Assembly (NCBI GenBank): GCA_963782475.1
Contig: CAWAJW010000012.1
Span: 1,364,001 to 1,428,000, forward strand
DNA from: CAVQBP01 sp963782475
GTDB taxonomy: Bacteria > Bacteroidota > Ignavibacteria > Ignavibacteriales > Ignavibacteriaceae
Direction: 5' to 3'
DNA length: 64,000 nt
Positions within the stretch are counted from its first letter, which is position 1. Every line of letters starts with the position of its first letter. The notes below the pieces were generated by a model, which had not been told where the DNA came from, made no database searches, and was given only the letters and a program-made list of their open reading frames with translations. Of this stretch, positions 28,805-37,884 are shown piece after piece. The translations under genes were made by a program, and so were the position numbers.

Positions 28805-28839
28805 TGTCCGTTTATGAACGTTATTGTCCGTTAATGTAC
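28805..28839 (-). promoter_or_regulatory. Four-box 10-bp-phased operator (site D)
   Basis: The plus strand shows TGTCC, TGAAC, TGTCC and TGTAC at 28805, 28815, 28825 and 28835, that is GTACA, GGACA, GTTCA and GGACA on the minus strand. It precedes the adaptor-ATPase-permease operon. The nearest -24/-12 candidate is farther away (167 bp) than at the other sites. Confidence 0.65.
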
Positions 28840-29003
28840 ATCTTTTGTTTAATATAATATTTTTATAAAAAGCTAATGGAGATGAATGTTAATTTTTTTT
28901 GTTTCTCTTTTTTGTTACAATATTTTGAAATTTAATTATATAGTTGAATAAAATTGATCTGGAGAATAAGAAATTCGCACTGCTTTTTTCTACTTTTTTA
29001 AAA

Positions 29004-29021
29004 GAGGCATACAAGTTGTTT
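29004..29021 (+). promoter_or_regulatory. Candidate sigma54 promoter of the adaptor-ATPase-permease operon
   Basis: GAGGCATACAAGTTGTTT has GG at 29006-29007 and GT at 29018-29019 with 10 bp between. The AGGCATA block is identical to the sites at 22371 and 42935, and TTGT replaces TTGC at -12 as it does at 42935. It ends 56 bp before the GTG at 29077. Confidence 0.5.
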
Positions 29022-29076
29022 ATAGGGTCTTAAAATTGTTTCAGCTTAAAACTTTTCGATATAACAATTTTATTGG

Positions 29077-30339
29077 GTGATTAAAGTGGATAGAAAAATA
29101 GAAAAAAAGCCAATTTATAAAAGAAAAAAATTTTGGATATCTTCAATCGGTGGTGTATTATTTTTTATTCTGATTATTTTAATTCTCGCCGATACAGGCT
29201 CTAAATTAAATGTTGAACAGGATAAAATAACAATATCTACTGTAGAGAATGGCGATTTCCAGGAATTTATACCGGTTACCGGGAATGTTCTGCCGAGAAC
29301 AACTTATTACCTGGATGCAATCTTAGGGGGAACGATAGAAAAGAAATTTGTTGAAGAGGGAGCAATGCTTCAAAAGGGGGATAAGATATTAAAGCTGTCA
29401 AATACCGATTTCCAATTAAATGCCTTGCAGCAGGAGTCTTTTGCTTTTCAGCAGATAAATGATGCAAGAAATACAAGACTTCAAATTGAACAGAACAGCA
29501 TAAGCCTTCAAACCCGTCTCGTCGATGTTAATTACAGTCTCATCAACTCTGAGCAGGTATATAATAGGGAAAAAGTAATGTGGGAAAAGAAATTAGTATC
29601 TCAGCAGGAATATGAACAGTACCGGGACAATTATTATCATGATATGCTGCAAAAAAAGCTGGCGGAGGAAAACTGGCAGAAGGATTCGGTTTTAAAACAA
29701 TCACAGCTCGAACAAATAAATGAATCAATAAGTCGTTTGCAGACGAACCTGGGATTAATAAAAGAGAACATCGATAATCTTACAGTCAAAGCTCCGATAA
29801 GCGGGCAGCTTACTTCCTTAAATGCAGAGATTGGGCAGTCAAAGACCCCCGGTTCCCGGTTAGGTCAAATCGATGCCATGGATGGTTATAAAGTCAGAGC
29901 GGATATCGATGAATTTTATATTGCAAGAGTAACGAAAGGATTGAAGGCTACAGTTGAAATCGATGGAAGAGAGTATAAATTAACCGTAGATAAAGTATAC
30001 CCGGAAGTTACAAGCGGAAAATTTGAAGTTGATATGGAATTCTCAGGTAAAGCCCCCGACGGGATAAGACGCGGACAGACTCTGCAGATAAGATTACAGC
30101 TTAGTGACCGGACCAAAGCCCTTCTTCTGCCGCGCGGCGGATTCTACCAGAAAACCGGCGGGCAGTGGGTCTTTGTTGTTAATAATTCAGGGAACGAAGC
30201 TGTTAAACGGTCTATAAGTCTCGGGAGACAGAATCCTGATTTTTTTGAAGTATTAAGCGGTTTAAAGCCGGGGGATAAAGTAGTAACTTCTTCTTATGAT
30301 AATTTCGGTGATGTGGATAAGCTGATAATTAAAAATTAA
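29077..30339 (+). CDS. MacA/HlyD-type periplasmic adaptor protein
   Basis: A 420-residue membrane-fusion protein. One N-terminal helix is at about 22-42 (FWISSIGGVLFFILIILIL). A lipoyl/barrel-sandwich half-motif is at about 55-110 (GNVLPRTTYYLDAILGGTIE), followed by a coiled-coil hairpin at about 115-235. The second half-motif is LTVKAPISGQLTSLNAEIGQ near 240, and a beta-barrel and membrane-proximal domain complete it. It would connect the ABC permeases to an outer-membrane channel; no TolC-type gene lies in this cluster. It starts at GTG (29077) or the in-frame GTG nine bases later, since no ATG lies near the N-terminus. It is the first gene of the right block, behind site D. Confidence 0.9.
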   Translation: MIKVDRKIEKKPIYKRKKFWISSIGGVLFFILIILILADTGSKLNVEQDKITISTVENGDFQEFIPVTGNVLPRTTYYLDAILGGTIEKKFVEEGAMLQKGDKILKLSNTDFQLNALQQESFAFQQINDARNTRLQIEQNSISLQTRLVDVNYSLINSEQVYNREKVMWEKKLVSQQEYEQYRDNYYHDMLQKKLAEENWQKDSVLKQSQLEQINESISRLQTNLGLIKENIDNLTVKAPISGQLTSLNAEIGQSKTPGSRLGQIDAMDGYKVRADIDEFYIARVTKGLKATVEIDGREYKLTVDKVYPEVTSGKFEVDMEFSGKAPDGIRRGQTLQIRLQLSDRTKALLLPRGGFYQKTGGQWVFVVNNSGNEAVKRSISLGRQNPDFFEVLSGLKPGDKVVTSSYDNFGDVDKLIIKN

Positions 30340-30347
30340 CAAACACT

Positions 30348-30731
30348 TTGGATTATAAAAAAGAGATGGAAGATTTTCAAAACTATCAAATATTAAAAGT
30401 GAGCCATCAAATAGTGTTATCAGTATATAAATATTCGGAAGACTTTCCGAAGGAAGAAATAAACGGAATAACTAACCAGCTCAGGTATACAGCTATTTCT
30501 ATTCCTAAAAATATAGCTGAAATTCTCTCCAGGAATTTAGATACCGGTTATGAATTCTTTATAAGTAATGTAGTAAGTTCAATTGATAAATTAAGATATC
30601 TCCTTATGCTTTCCTTTAATCTGGGTTATTTAAATAAGGAAAACCGTAAAAATATTCTTAAAAGAATATCGGAATTGAAAAAGAAATTAAATTCAATAAG
30701 CAGAAAAGAAGTAGTCTGTTCAAGCAATTAA
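30348..30731 (+). CDS. Four-helix-bundle protein (S23/IVP family), intact copy
   Basis: A 127-residue all-helical protein of the family first described from 23S rRNA intervening sequences. Motifs include FQNYQILKVSHQIVLSVYKYS, LRYTAISIPKNIAE and SIDKLRYLLMLSFNLGYL. The annotated TTG start at 30348 adds six residues; the in-frame ATG at 30366 (MEDFQNYQ) fits the family start better. It is inserted between the adaptor and the first ATPase in an otherwise tight operon. Function unclear; such genes often appear as stand-alone inserts between operon genes. Confidence 0.78.
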   Translation: MDYKKEMEDFQNYQILKVSHQIVLSVYKYSEDFPKEEINGITNQLRYTAISIPKNIAEILSRNLDTGYEFFISNVVSSIDKLRYLLMLSFNLGYLNKENRKNILKRISELKKKLNSISRKEVVCSSN

Positions 30732-30761
30732 AATTTTTCAAAATATTAATAAGGTAATACA

Positions 30762-31451
30762 ATGATCAAAACACAAAACCTCAGAAAAATCTATACAACT
30801 GAAGAAGTTGAAACAACAGCTCTCAACAATGTTAATGTTGAAATAAATGAAAAAGAATTTGTTGCAATAATGGGTCCTTCCGGCTGCGGTAAATCTACAT
30901 TATTAAATATCTTCGGCTTACTGGATAATCCGTCTGATGGAAGTTATTATTTTCTTGATAATGAAGTTTCCAAGTTCACCGAAAGACAAAGGGCAAAGTT
31001 AAGAAAAGCCAATATTGGATTTGTATTCCAGAGTTTTAACTTGATTGATGAATTAACTGTTTATGAAAATGTTGAGCTTCCTTTACTATATTTGGGAGTG
31101 TCCGCATCAGAAAGAGTAAATATGGTTAATGAAGTGCTGGAAAGAATGCAGATTATGCACAGGAAAGACCATTTCCCGCAGCAGTTATCTGGCGGTCAGC
31201 AGCAGCGTGTGGCGGTATCGCGTGCAGTAGTAGCAAAACCGAAACTGATACTGGCAGATGAACCGACTGGAAATCTTGATTCGGCAAACGGGGAAGAAGT
31301 AATGAATATATTAACACAATTGAATGAAGAAGGGACTACAATTATAATGGTTACCCACTCACCTCATGATTCGGAATTCGCACATCGGGTAATTCATTTG
31401 TTTGACGGTCACGTTGTCACCGAGAATTATAAGGAGAAGTTTCACGTGTAA
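30762..31451 (+). CDS. ABC transporter ATPase, LolD/MacB type, canonical motifs
   Basis: A 229-residue nucleotide-binding subunit. Walker A is GPSGCGKST (38-46), the Q loop is VFQ (88-90), the signature is LSGGQQQRVAV (142-152), Walker B is LILADEP (162-168), the D loop is NLDS (171-174) and the H loop is TH (198-199). All catalytic residues are present. It follows the adaptor operon and precedes a second ATPase and the permeases. It is the best candidate to power several of the orphan permeases in trans, since only two ATPases accompany about fourteen permeases. It starts at ATG 30762 after AATAAGGTAATACA. Confidence 0.93.
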   Translation: MIKTQNLRKIYTTEEVETTALNNVNVEINEKEFVAIMGPSGCGKSTLLNIFGLLDNPSDGSYYFLDNEVSKFTERQRAKLRKANIGFVFQSFNLIDELTVYENVELPLLYLGVSASERVNMVNEVLERMQIMHRKDHFPQQLSGGQQQRVAVSRAVVAKPKLILADEPTGNLDSANGEEVMNILTQLNEEGTTIIMVTHSPHDSEFAHRVIHLFDGHVVTENYKEKFHV

Positions 31452-31523
31452 ACGGGTAGCGCAGGGGCATAGAGTTAGAAAACATAGGCGGAAATAATTT
31501 TATAATTAAAAATAGAGGGAAAA
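31452..31523. repeat. Short GCGCAGGGGCATAGAG-type intergenic repeat
   Basis: The bases just after the first ATPase (GGGTAGCGCAGGGGCATAG) belong to the same scrambled GCGC/CATAG word family as 17340-17451. The remainder is AT-rich leader of the broken four-helix-bundle gene. Confidence 0.3.
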
Positions 31524-31868
31524 ATGGGGTCGAAGTTTAGATCTCAGGAATTAAAAAATTTGGCAATTAGCTATGGAAATAACTGATGATCTTCTGGATA
31601 TAGCTGATGAACTGGAAATGAAAAAGCTTTTCAGACTTACCGATCAGTTAAAAGGTGCTTCATTTAGTATGAGCAACAATACTGCTGAAGGTTCCGGTTC
31701 TAAATCAAAAATGGATTTTAATAAATATTTAAACTATACCGCAGATCAACTTTTGAAAATGCTGATATCTTAATCCTATTAAGTAGAAGAAAATTAATTA
31801 CAGATGAAAAGCTTGAACAGCTTTGAGATAAATTAGATAAAGATATGCAGAATGATTTCAAATTTTAA
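31524..31868 (+). pseudogene. Broken second copy of the four-helix-bundle (S23) gene
   Basis: Three frames and a stop must be joined to read the protein. ATG 31524 gives MGSKFRSQELK. An extra A in the run of six A near 31555 hides IWQLAMEITDDLLDIADELE. The frame at 31573-31773 carries LTDQLKGASFSMSNNTAEGSGSKSKMDFNKYLNY. A second shift near 31745 gives RSTFENADILILLSRRKLITDEKLEQL, followed by an in-frame TGA and DKLDKDMQNDFKF ending at 31868. Two frameshifts and a stop make this a true pseudogene. It differs in sequence from the copy at 30348, so it is an independent insertion rather than a tandem duplicate. Confidence 0.75.
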
Positions 31869-31930
31869 AAAAACTCTATAAAACAACGCTCTGCGCTCTT
31901 CTTTATGCGCTCTGCGGCAAGGAGATTACA
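31869..31930. repeat. GCTCTGCGCTCTT-type repeat before the second ATPase
   Basis: AAAACAACGCTCTGCGCTC and TTTATGCGCTCTGCGGC are scrambled GCTCTGCG words like those at 17340 and 37840. AAAACAACGCTCT occurs again at about 50610. CAAGGAGATTACA just before 31931 provides the ribosome binding site. Confidence 0.35.
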
Positions 31931-32596
31931 ATGATTAAACTTCAGAATATCGAAAAATTTTACAACAACAAATTCATCAAGACCTTTGTACTGCGTAACA
32001 TAAATCTAAATATTGCAGAGGGGGAATTTGTTTCAATTATGGGACCTTCCGGTTCAGGCAAAACTACTTTACTGAATATCATAGGAATGCTTGATACACC
32101 TTCCGGCGGAGAATATTTCTTTTATGATGAACCTGTTCATAAAATGAGTGAAAGAAAGCTTTCCGAACTGCATAAAATGCATATTGGATTTGTATTCCAG
32201 CAATACCATTTGATCGATGAATTAACTGTATATGAAAATATTGAAACGCCTTTATTATATCAGAAAGTTAAAACAAATGAAAGAAAAGGGAGAGTAGCCG
32301 AAACACTCGATAAATTTAAAATGGTCGCAAAAAAAGATCTATTTCCAAACCAGCTTTCCGGCGGGCAGCAGCAGCTTGTAGCTGTCGCAAGAGCCATTAT
32401 AGCTGAACCAAAATTAATTCTTGCTGATGAACCGACAGGGAATCTTCATTCAGATCAAGGAAAAGAGATAATGGAATTATTAAAGAAGCTAAATGATGAG
32501 GGAACGACTATTATTCAGGTTACACATTCGGAGACTAATGCCGAATACGGGCACAGGATAATTAATTTGAAAGACGGGTGGATAGAAAAATCATAA
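31931..32596 (+). CDS. ABC transporter ATPase, LolD/MacB type, altered signature and D loop
   Basis: A 221-residue ATPase, clearly paralogous to 30762-31451. Walker A GPSGSGKTT (38-46), Q loop VFQ (88-90), Walker B LILADEP (162-168) and H loop TH (198-199) are kept. Two normally invariant family residues differ: the signature is LSGGQQQLVAV with Leu149 where Arg is usual, and the D loop reads NLHS with His173 instead of Asp. Both lie at the nucleotide-sandwich dimer interface, so it may have low or asymmetric activity and could work as a heterodimer with the canonical ATPase. It directly precedes the first right-block permease. Confidence 0.9.
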   Translation: MIKLQNIEKFYNNKFIKTFVLRNINLNIAEGEFVSIMGPSGSGKTTLLNIIGMLDTPSGGEYFFYDEPVHKMSERKLSELHKMHIGFVFQQYHLIDELTVYENIETPLLYQKVKTNERKGRVAETLDKFKMVAKKDLFPNQLSGGQQQLVAVARAIIAEPKLILADEPTGNLHSDQGKEIMELLKKLNDEGTTIIQVTHSETNAEYGHRIINLKDGWIEKS

Positions 32597-32699
32597 TGTG
32601 ACCGAAGATGGAAACATATATGGATTATAGAGAAGTTCTGCCGAACGTCTCTTATTTAATAAAAATATATTTAGGGTAAGGGTTCAGCGGGAGAATAAA

Positions 32700-35145
32700 A
32701 TGTTAAAAAATTATTTTCAAATAGCTATTCGAAATTTTCAAAGAGATAAAATCTTTTCATTTATAAATATTGCCGGCCTGGCTGTCGGCATTACATGTTT
32801 TATTACATTATCTCTTTATATTATTTACGAATTTAGCTACGACAGGTATAATAAAAAAGCCGACCAGATATACAGAGTTTATGTTCATTCCAATATCAAT
32901 AATATTGAATCGAATAATTCCAAAACCGCAGCTCCTTTAGGAGCAGAACTGCTTCATGAGTTTCCCGAGGCAATTGCATATACTAGAATCGGCTATTTCG
33001 GCTCCCATATTTTCAGATATAAGGATAAAGAATTTAAGGAATGGGATATTTATACCGCAGATTCAACTTACTTTGAAATTTTTACATTACCTTTTCTTTA
33101 TGGGAATCCGAAAACTGCACTTGTTCATCCGAATTCTATTGTTCTTACTGAAGAAATGTCAAAAAAATATTTCGGTAATGAAAATCCTGTTGGCAAGTCT
33201 TTTATTGTTGATGACAAAGGGAGTTATTTAATAACAGGAGTAATGAAAGATTTTCCAAAGAACTCTCATTTTAGATGCAACTTCTTTTTATCAATGTCTA
33301 CTTATCCCATTTCTCAAAGCAATTACTGGCTGAATTTATGGTATTCAACATATATAGTATTAAAAAAAGGTACGGACCCGCATATATTCGAAGATAAAAT
33401 GAAGAATATAGTGTTAAATATAGTTGGTCCTCAAGCGGAATCAATTTTGGGAGTATCGATTAAAAATTTTTTTAATAAAGGTAATAGTTATGGATTTTAT
33501 CTCCAGCCTTTAACTTCAATTCATTTGTATTCACAGCGTGATTATGGAATAGATTTGAATACTGAATGGAGTAGTATTGATAATAGCGATATAGCTTATG
33601 TATATATCTTTTCTGCAGTTGCATTATTTATCCTGCTAATAGCAATTATAAACTTTATGAATCTTGCAACCGCCAGGTCTGAGAAACGAAGCAAGGAGGT
33701 CGGGATAAGAAAAACTCTGGGTTCAAGTAAATTTAAATTAATGGTTCAGTTTATTACAGAGTCAGTTTTTATGAGTTTTCTAGCTGTTACTTGTATCTGT
33801 AGTAATGCTTGAAATTATTCTGCCGCTTTTCGGCAGATTTTTAGGCAAGGAATTAAAGTTAGACTTCTTTAATAATTTTTATACAATCCCCCTCATTATC
33901 CTTTTTATTTTATTAATTGGAATTCTTGCGGGGAGCTACCCGGCATTTTATTTATCATCCTTTCAGCCGAGCCAAATTTTAAAGCCAAATTCGGGAAAAA
34001 GAGGAAAGAAACATATATTAAGAAATACACTGGTTATAATTCAATTTTCGATATCGATTACTTTAATTATTGGAACAATGATTATTAAAAACCAGCTTGA
34101 TTACATTCAGAATAAGAATCTCGGATTTAACAAGGAACATCTTGTTTCAATAAATAATGCAGACGCGATTAAAAGTCAGCTTGAAGCATTTAAAAATGAA
34201 CTGTTGAAAAATCCTAATATAAGTTCTGTTACAAAATCATCGGTGATGTTTCAGTCAGGTGTACCGGGGAATGGATACTTATACAATAAACAAACAGGCA
34301 GTGATGTTATTTCATTTCAATATCTTGATGTCGATTATGATTTTTTAAAAACATACGGAATCAAATTAAAAGTCGGCAGATATTTTTCAAAAGCTTTTCC
34401 ATCCGACACTTCTGCAGTTTTAATAAATGAAGCCGGAGCAAAAGAATGCACATCGGAGAATCCAATTGGTAAAACTCTTAAACAAATCGGCATTAATGGT
34501 GAAGATAAAACATATACAATAATCGGTGTAATTAAAGATTTTAATTATGAATCCTTGCATCAAAAGGTTAGACCGCTTGTATTGTGTCTCAACAAGGTAA
34601 GGCAGCCGGGAAGCGTCTTAACAGTAAGGGTTGCCTCAGTAAATTTCAAACAAACAATAAGCTACATCGAAGAAACATGGAAAAAGCTGACTGAGAATCA
34701 AAAATTCAGTTATAACTTTATCGATCAAAAATTAGCTCGGCTGTATGAATCGGAAGAAAAGACCGGGCAGATAACAACAGTATTTTCATCACTGGCATTA
34801 TTTATTGCATGTCTCGGCTTATTCGGATTAGCTGCTTTTATAACGGAACAAAGAACAAAAGAGATAGGCATTAGGAAAGTTGTTGGCGCTTCGGTATTTG
34901 AAATAGTTTTAATCCTTTCAAAAGAATTTACAAAATGGGTGATATTAGCAAACTTAGTAGCATGGCCTGTTGCTTATTATGTAATGAATAACTGGCTGAG
35001 AAATTTTGCTTATAGAATTAATCTGAACTGGAGTGTATTTGTTTTGGCGGGATTAATAGCCCTTGTAATTGCACTCAGCACGGTAAGTTTCCAGACAATT
35101 AAAGCAGCAAAAGCAAACCCGGTTAATTCGTTGAAATATGAATAG
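32700..35145 (+). pseudogene. MacB/FtsX-type permease split by a frameshift in FtsX domain 1
   Basis: The first frame (32700-33812, 370 codons) starts MLKNYFQIAIRNFQRDKIFSF after GCGGGAGAATAAA and derails at FLAVTCICSNA. The second frame (to 35145) continues VSVVMLEIILPLFGRFLGKELK and ends ANPVNSLKYE. The shift is at about 33793-33796 (GTTACTTGTATC), where dropping one T restores AVTVSVVMLEI in the second FtsX helix. Subgroup 'SEKR' (NLATARSEKRSKEVGIRKTLGSS). Position directly after both ATPases makes this the natural permease partner in the operon, so inactivation would matter. A single lesion in otherwise clean coding sequence leaves sequencing error open. Confidence 0.8.
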
Positions 35146-35238
35146 CAAAGTGTAGAAAGCATGTGAGTAAAAAATTTTTTTATTATTGAGGTGTGAATTA
35201 AGTGAATAGTCTATGCGTTCTTTAATGGGAGGCTCCAA

Positions 35239-37665
35239 ATGTTGAAAAATTATTTACGTATTGCAATCCGCAACTTAAAGAAATACAAAGTTTATTCCTT
35301 AATAAATGTTGTCGGACTTGCAATCGGTATTACATGTTGTATTGTAATTATGCTCTTTGTCACTGATGAACTGAGCTACGACAGGTTCAATAAGAATGTG
35401 GATCAAATATACCGCCCAACAGTCCTGGGTTTGATGAACGGGCACGATATAAGGTCAGCACTGAGTCCTTCACCTATGGGTGGAGCTGTTAAACATGACT
35501 TCCCGGAAGTAATTGCTTATACCCGGCTTCATCAGGAAGGTCCTCATGTTATTAAATACAAGAACAGAATATTTACTGATGATAAATTTATTTGGGCAGA
35601 CTCGACTTTGTTTGATGTTTTCTCGCTTCCTTTTATTGCAGGGAATCCTAAAACAGCACTTACTCAACCAAATACAGTTGTAATCACTGAATCGACGGCT
35701 CATAAATATTTCGGCAGCGAAGATCCAATGGGCAGGATATTGAATATTGATAAGAGAGCTGACTATATAGTAACCGGAGTAATTAAAGACATTCCGCATA
35801 ATTCACATTTTCATCCTGATTTAATTGGTTCACTAACAACTGTACCTGACAGCCGCAATCCTAACTGGTTGAGCAATAATTATTACACATATTTCCTTTT
35901 GCGGAAAGGAACTGATCCGAATGATTTCCAGCGAAAGCTTAATGAAGAGTTTCTCGCTCATGCGGGGCCGCAATTGCAGGCTATCACAGGTGTATCTATG
36001 GAGCAGTTTTTGTCTGCAGGAAATAAATACGGATACGCGTTACAACCGCTCGCCTCAATTCATCTTAATTCCAATCTTGATTATGAATTAGAGCCTAATA
36101 GTGACATCTCATATATTTATATCTTTTCAGCAATTGCACTGGCAATTTTATTAATTGCCTGCATTAATTTTATAAATCTCGCAACTGCAAGATCAGAGAA
36201 ACGTGCAAAGGAAGTCGGTGTAAGAAAAACACTTGGATCCCCGCGTACCCATCTTATCGGACAATTTATGGCTGAATCGGTTTTAATGAGCGGTTTAGCG
36301 GTAATATGTGCAATAGGAATCGTTGAAGTTCTCCTCCCTTTGTTTAACGGTTTTGCAAACAAAAAGATGAGTCTTGATCTTTTTAATAATTTATCTTCAA
36401 TCCTGCTTCTTATATCTTTAGCAATTGTTGTCGGGATAATTGCCGGGAGCTATCCTGCTCTTTACTTATCATCTTTCCGGCCGATTGACGTTCTTAAATC
36501 AGATATAAAAAAAGGAGGAACTAAATCGATCTTTCGAAACAGTCTTGTTGTCTTTCAGTTTACTATTTCAATATTTTTATTCATCGGTACCTTCGTTATT
36601 TATTCTCAGCTTAATTATGTCCAGACAAAAAACCTTGGGTTTGATAAGGAAGAAACTATTGTAATCTATAGGACTGATGATCTAGCTAATCAGATACACT
36701 CTTTTGAAGATGAATTGAGAAGTAATAAGGATATCGCAGCAGTCACAAACTCTAATGGTATACCCGGCAATCAATCAGGCGACAGCGGGTATTGGCTCGA
36801 TGGTACCGGCGTTGATAAAATAGAAGATATACGCCAGATCTTTTCAGATTATGATTTTACTAAAACATACCGATTGAAAATGGCAGCCGGAAGATTTTTC
36901 TCGAAAGAGCATCCATCAGATACTGCTGCAATCGTTGTTAATCAAGCGGTTGAAAAAGCTTTCGGACTAAAAAATATGATCGGTAAATATCTTGTATTGC
37001 CGGGTGAGACAAAAAATGACGAACGAAAATTAAAAGTTGTTGGAGTTTTAAAGGATTTCAATTATCAATCGCTCCATGAACCTATTCACCCGCTTGTAGT
37101 CCGGCTTCTGCCGCAAAGGGGATTTACAGGGCAATTCATTACGGCTCGTTTAAATCCCGGGGATCATTTTAACTCAATTGCTTTTATAGAAAATGTTTGG
37201 AAGAAATATGCAGGTAATGAGGCTTTTAGTTTTACTTTCCTGGATCAGAATTTAAATCGGCTTTATACAGATGATCAGAGAACAAACAAAATAGCCGGAT
37301 TATTTTCTATAATCGCAATTTTTATTGCTTGCCTGGGATTACTGGGACTTGCCGCATTTGTAACTGAAAGAAGGATAAAAGAAATAGGTATCAGGAAAAC
37401 TCTGGGAGCTTCTGTTCCGGAGATTATCTTTCTTCTTTCAAAGGATTTTGCAAAATGGGTATTGATTGCAAATATTATTGCGTGGCCCTTAGCCTACTAT
37501 TTTATGAACAATTGGCTGAAAAACTTTGCTTATAGAATTGATTTAAATCCGTTGATTTTCTTAATGTCAGGAGCATTAGCCTTGATAATTGCACTATTGA
37601 CGGTGAGCTCCCAGGCAATTAAAGCTGCTAAGTCAAACCCGGTTGAGTCGCTTAGGTATGAATAG
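35239..37665 (+). CDS. MacB/FtsX-type ABC permease, intact, 'SEKR' subgroup
   Basis: An 808-residue permease starting MLKNYLRIAIRNLKKYKVYSL after ATGGGAGGCTCCAA. The ectodomain has DSRNPNWLSNNYYTYFLLRKG, as in 14592-17006. The first FtsX loop is NLATARSEKRAKEVGVRKTLGS and the second is KEIGIRKTLGAS, with Thr where most copies have Val. It ends SNPVESLRYE. It is 93 bp downstream of the split permease and probably in the same transcript from the 29004 promoter. No fused ATPase. Confidence 0.9.
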   Translation: MLKNYLRIAIRNLKKYKVYSLINVVGLAIGITCCIVIMLFVTDELSYDRFNKNVDQIYRPTVLGLMNGHDIRSALSPSPMGGAVKHDFPEVIAYTRLHQEGPHVIKYKNRIFTDDKFIWADSTLFDVFSLPFIAGNPKTALTQPNTVVITESTAHKYFGSEDPMGRILNIDKRADYIVTGVIKDIPHNSHFHPDLIGSLTTVPDSRNPNWLSNNYYTYFLLRKGTDPNDFQRKLNEEFLAHAGPQLQAITGVSMEQFLSAGNKYGYALQPLASIHLNSNLDYELEPNSDISYIYIFSAIALAILLIACINFINLATARSEKRAKEVGVRKTLGSPRTHLIGQFMAESVLMSGLAVICAIGIVEVLLPLFNGFANKKMSLDLFNNLSSILLLISLAIVVGIIAGSYPALYLSSFRPIDVLKSDIKKGGTKSIFRNSLVVFQFTISIFLFIGTFVIYSQLNYVQTKNLGFDKEETIVIYRTDDLANQIHSFEDELRSNKDIAAVTNSNGIPGNQSGDSGYWLDGTGVDKIEDIRQIFSDYDFTKTYRLKMAAGRFFSKEHPSDTAAIVVNQAVEKAFGLKNMIGKYLVLPGETKNDERKLKVVGVLKDFNYQSLHEPIHPLVVRLLPQRGFTGQFITARLNPGDHFNSIAFIENVWKKYAGNEAFSFTFLDQNLNRLYTDDQRTNKIAGLFSIIAIFIACLGLLGLAAFVTERRIKEIGIRKTLGASVPEIIFLLSKDFAKWVLIANIIAWPLAYYFMNNWLKNFAYRIDLNPLIFLMSGALALIIALLTVSSQAIKAAKSNPVESLRYE

Positions 37666-37884
37666 ATAGGTTGTGTTGATATCCCGGAATATCTTACTGA
37701 AGCTCTTGTGTACGAATGAGTAACATTTATTCAATATTTTTAGTCTAATAATTAGATGACAAACAGGGTCTTTTCAGGTGGAGCAAATATAATAAGGCTT
37801 AACTCTAAATAAATTTTTTGATTGGAAATATCGCTGTGTACCTTGCCTTATGCGCTATATCCGTAATATAATAGGAGGCATTAC
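37666..37884. other. 219-bp gap, no gene recognised
   Basis: Contains GATATCCCGGAATATC (similar to GATACCCCGGAATATCC near 50674) and a TGCCTTATGCGCTATATCC word of the scrambled GCGCTATGC family. No four-box array or GG-N10-GC promoter is visible, so the next permease is probably read from upstream. Confidence 0.35.
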
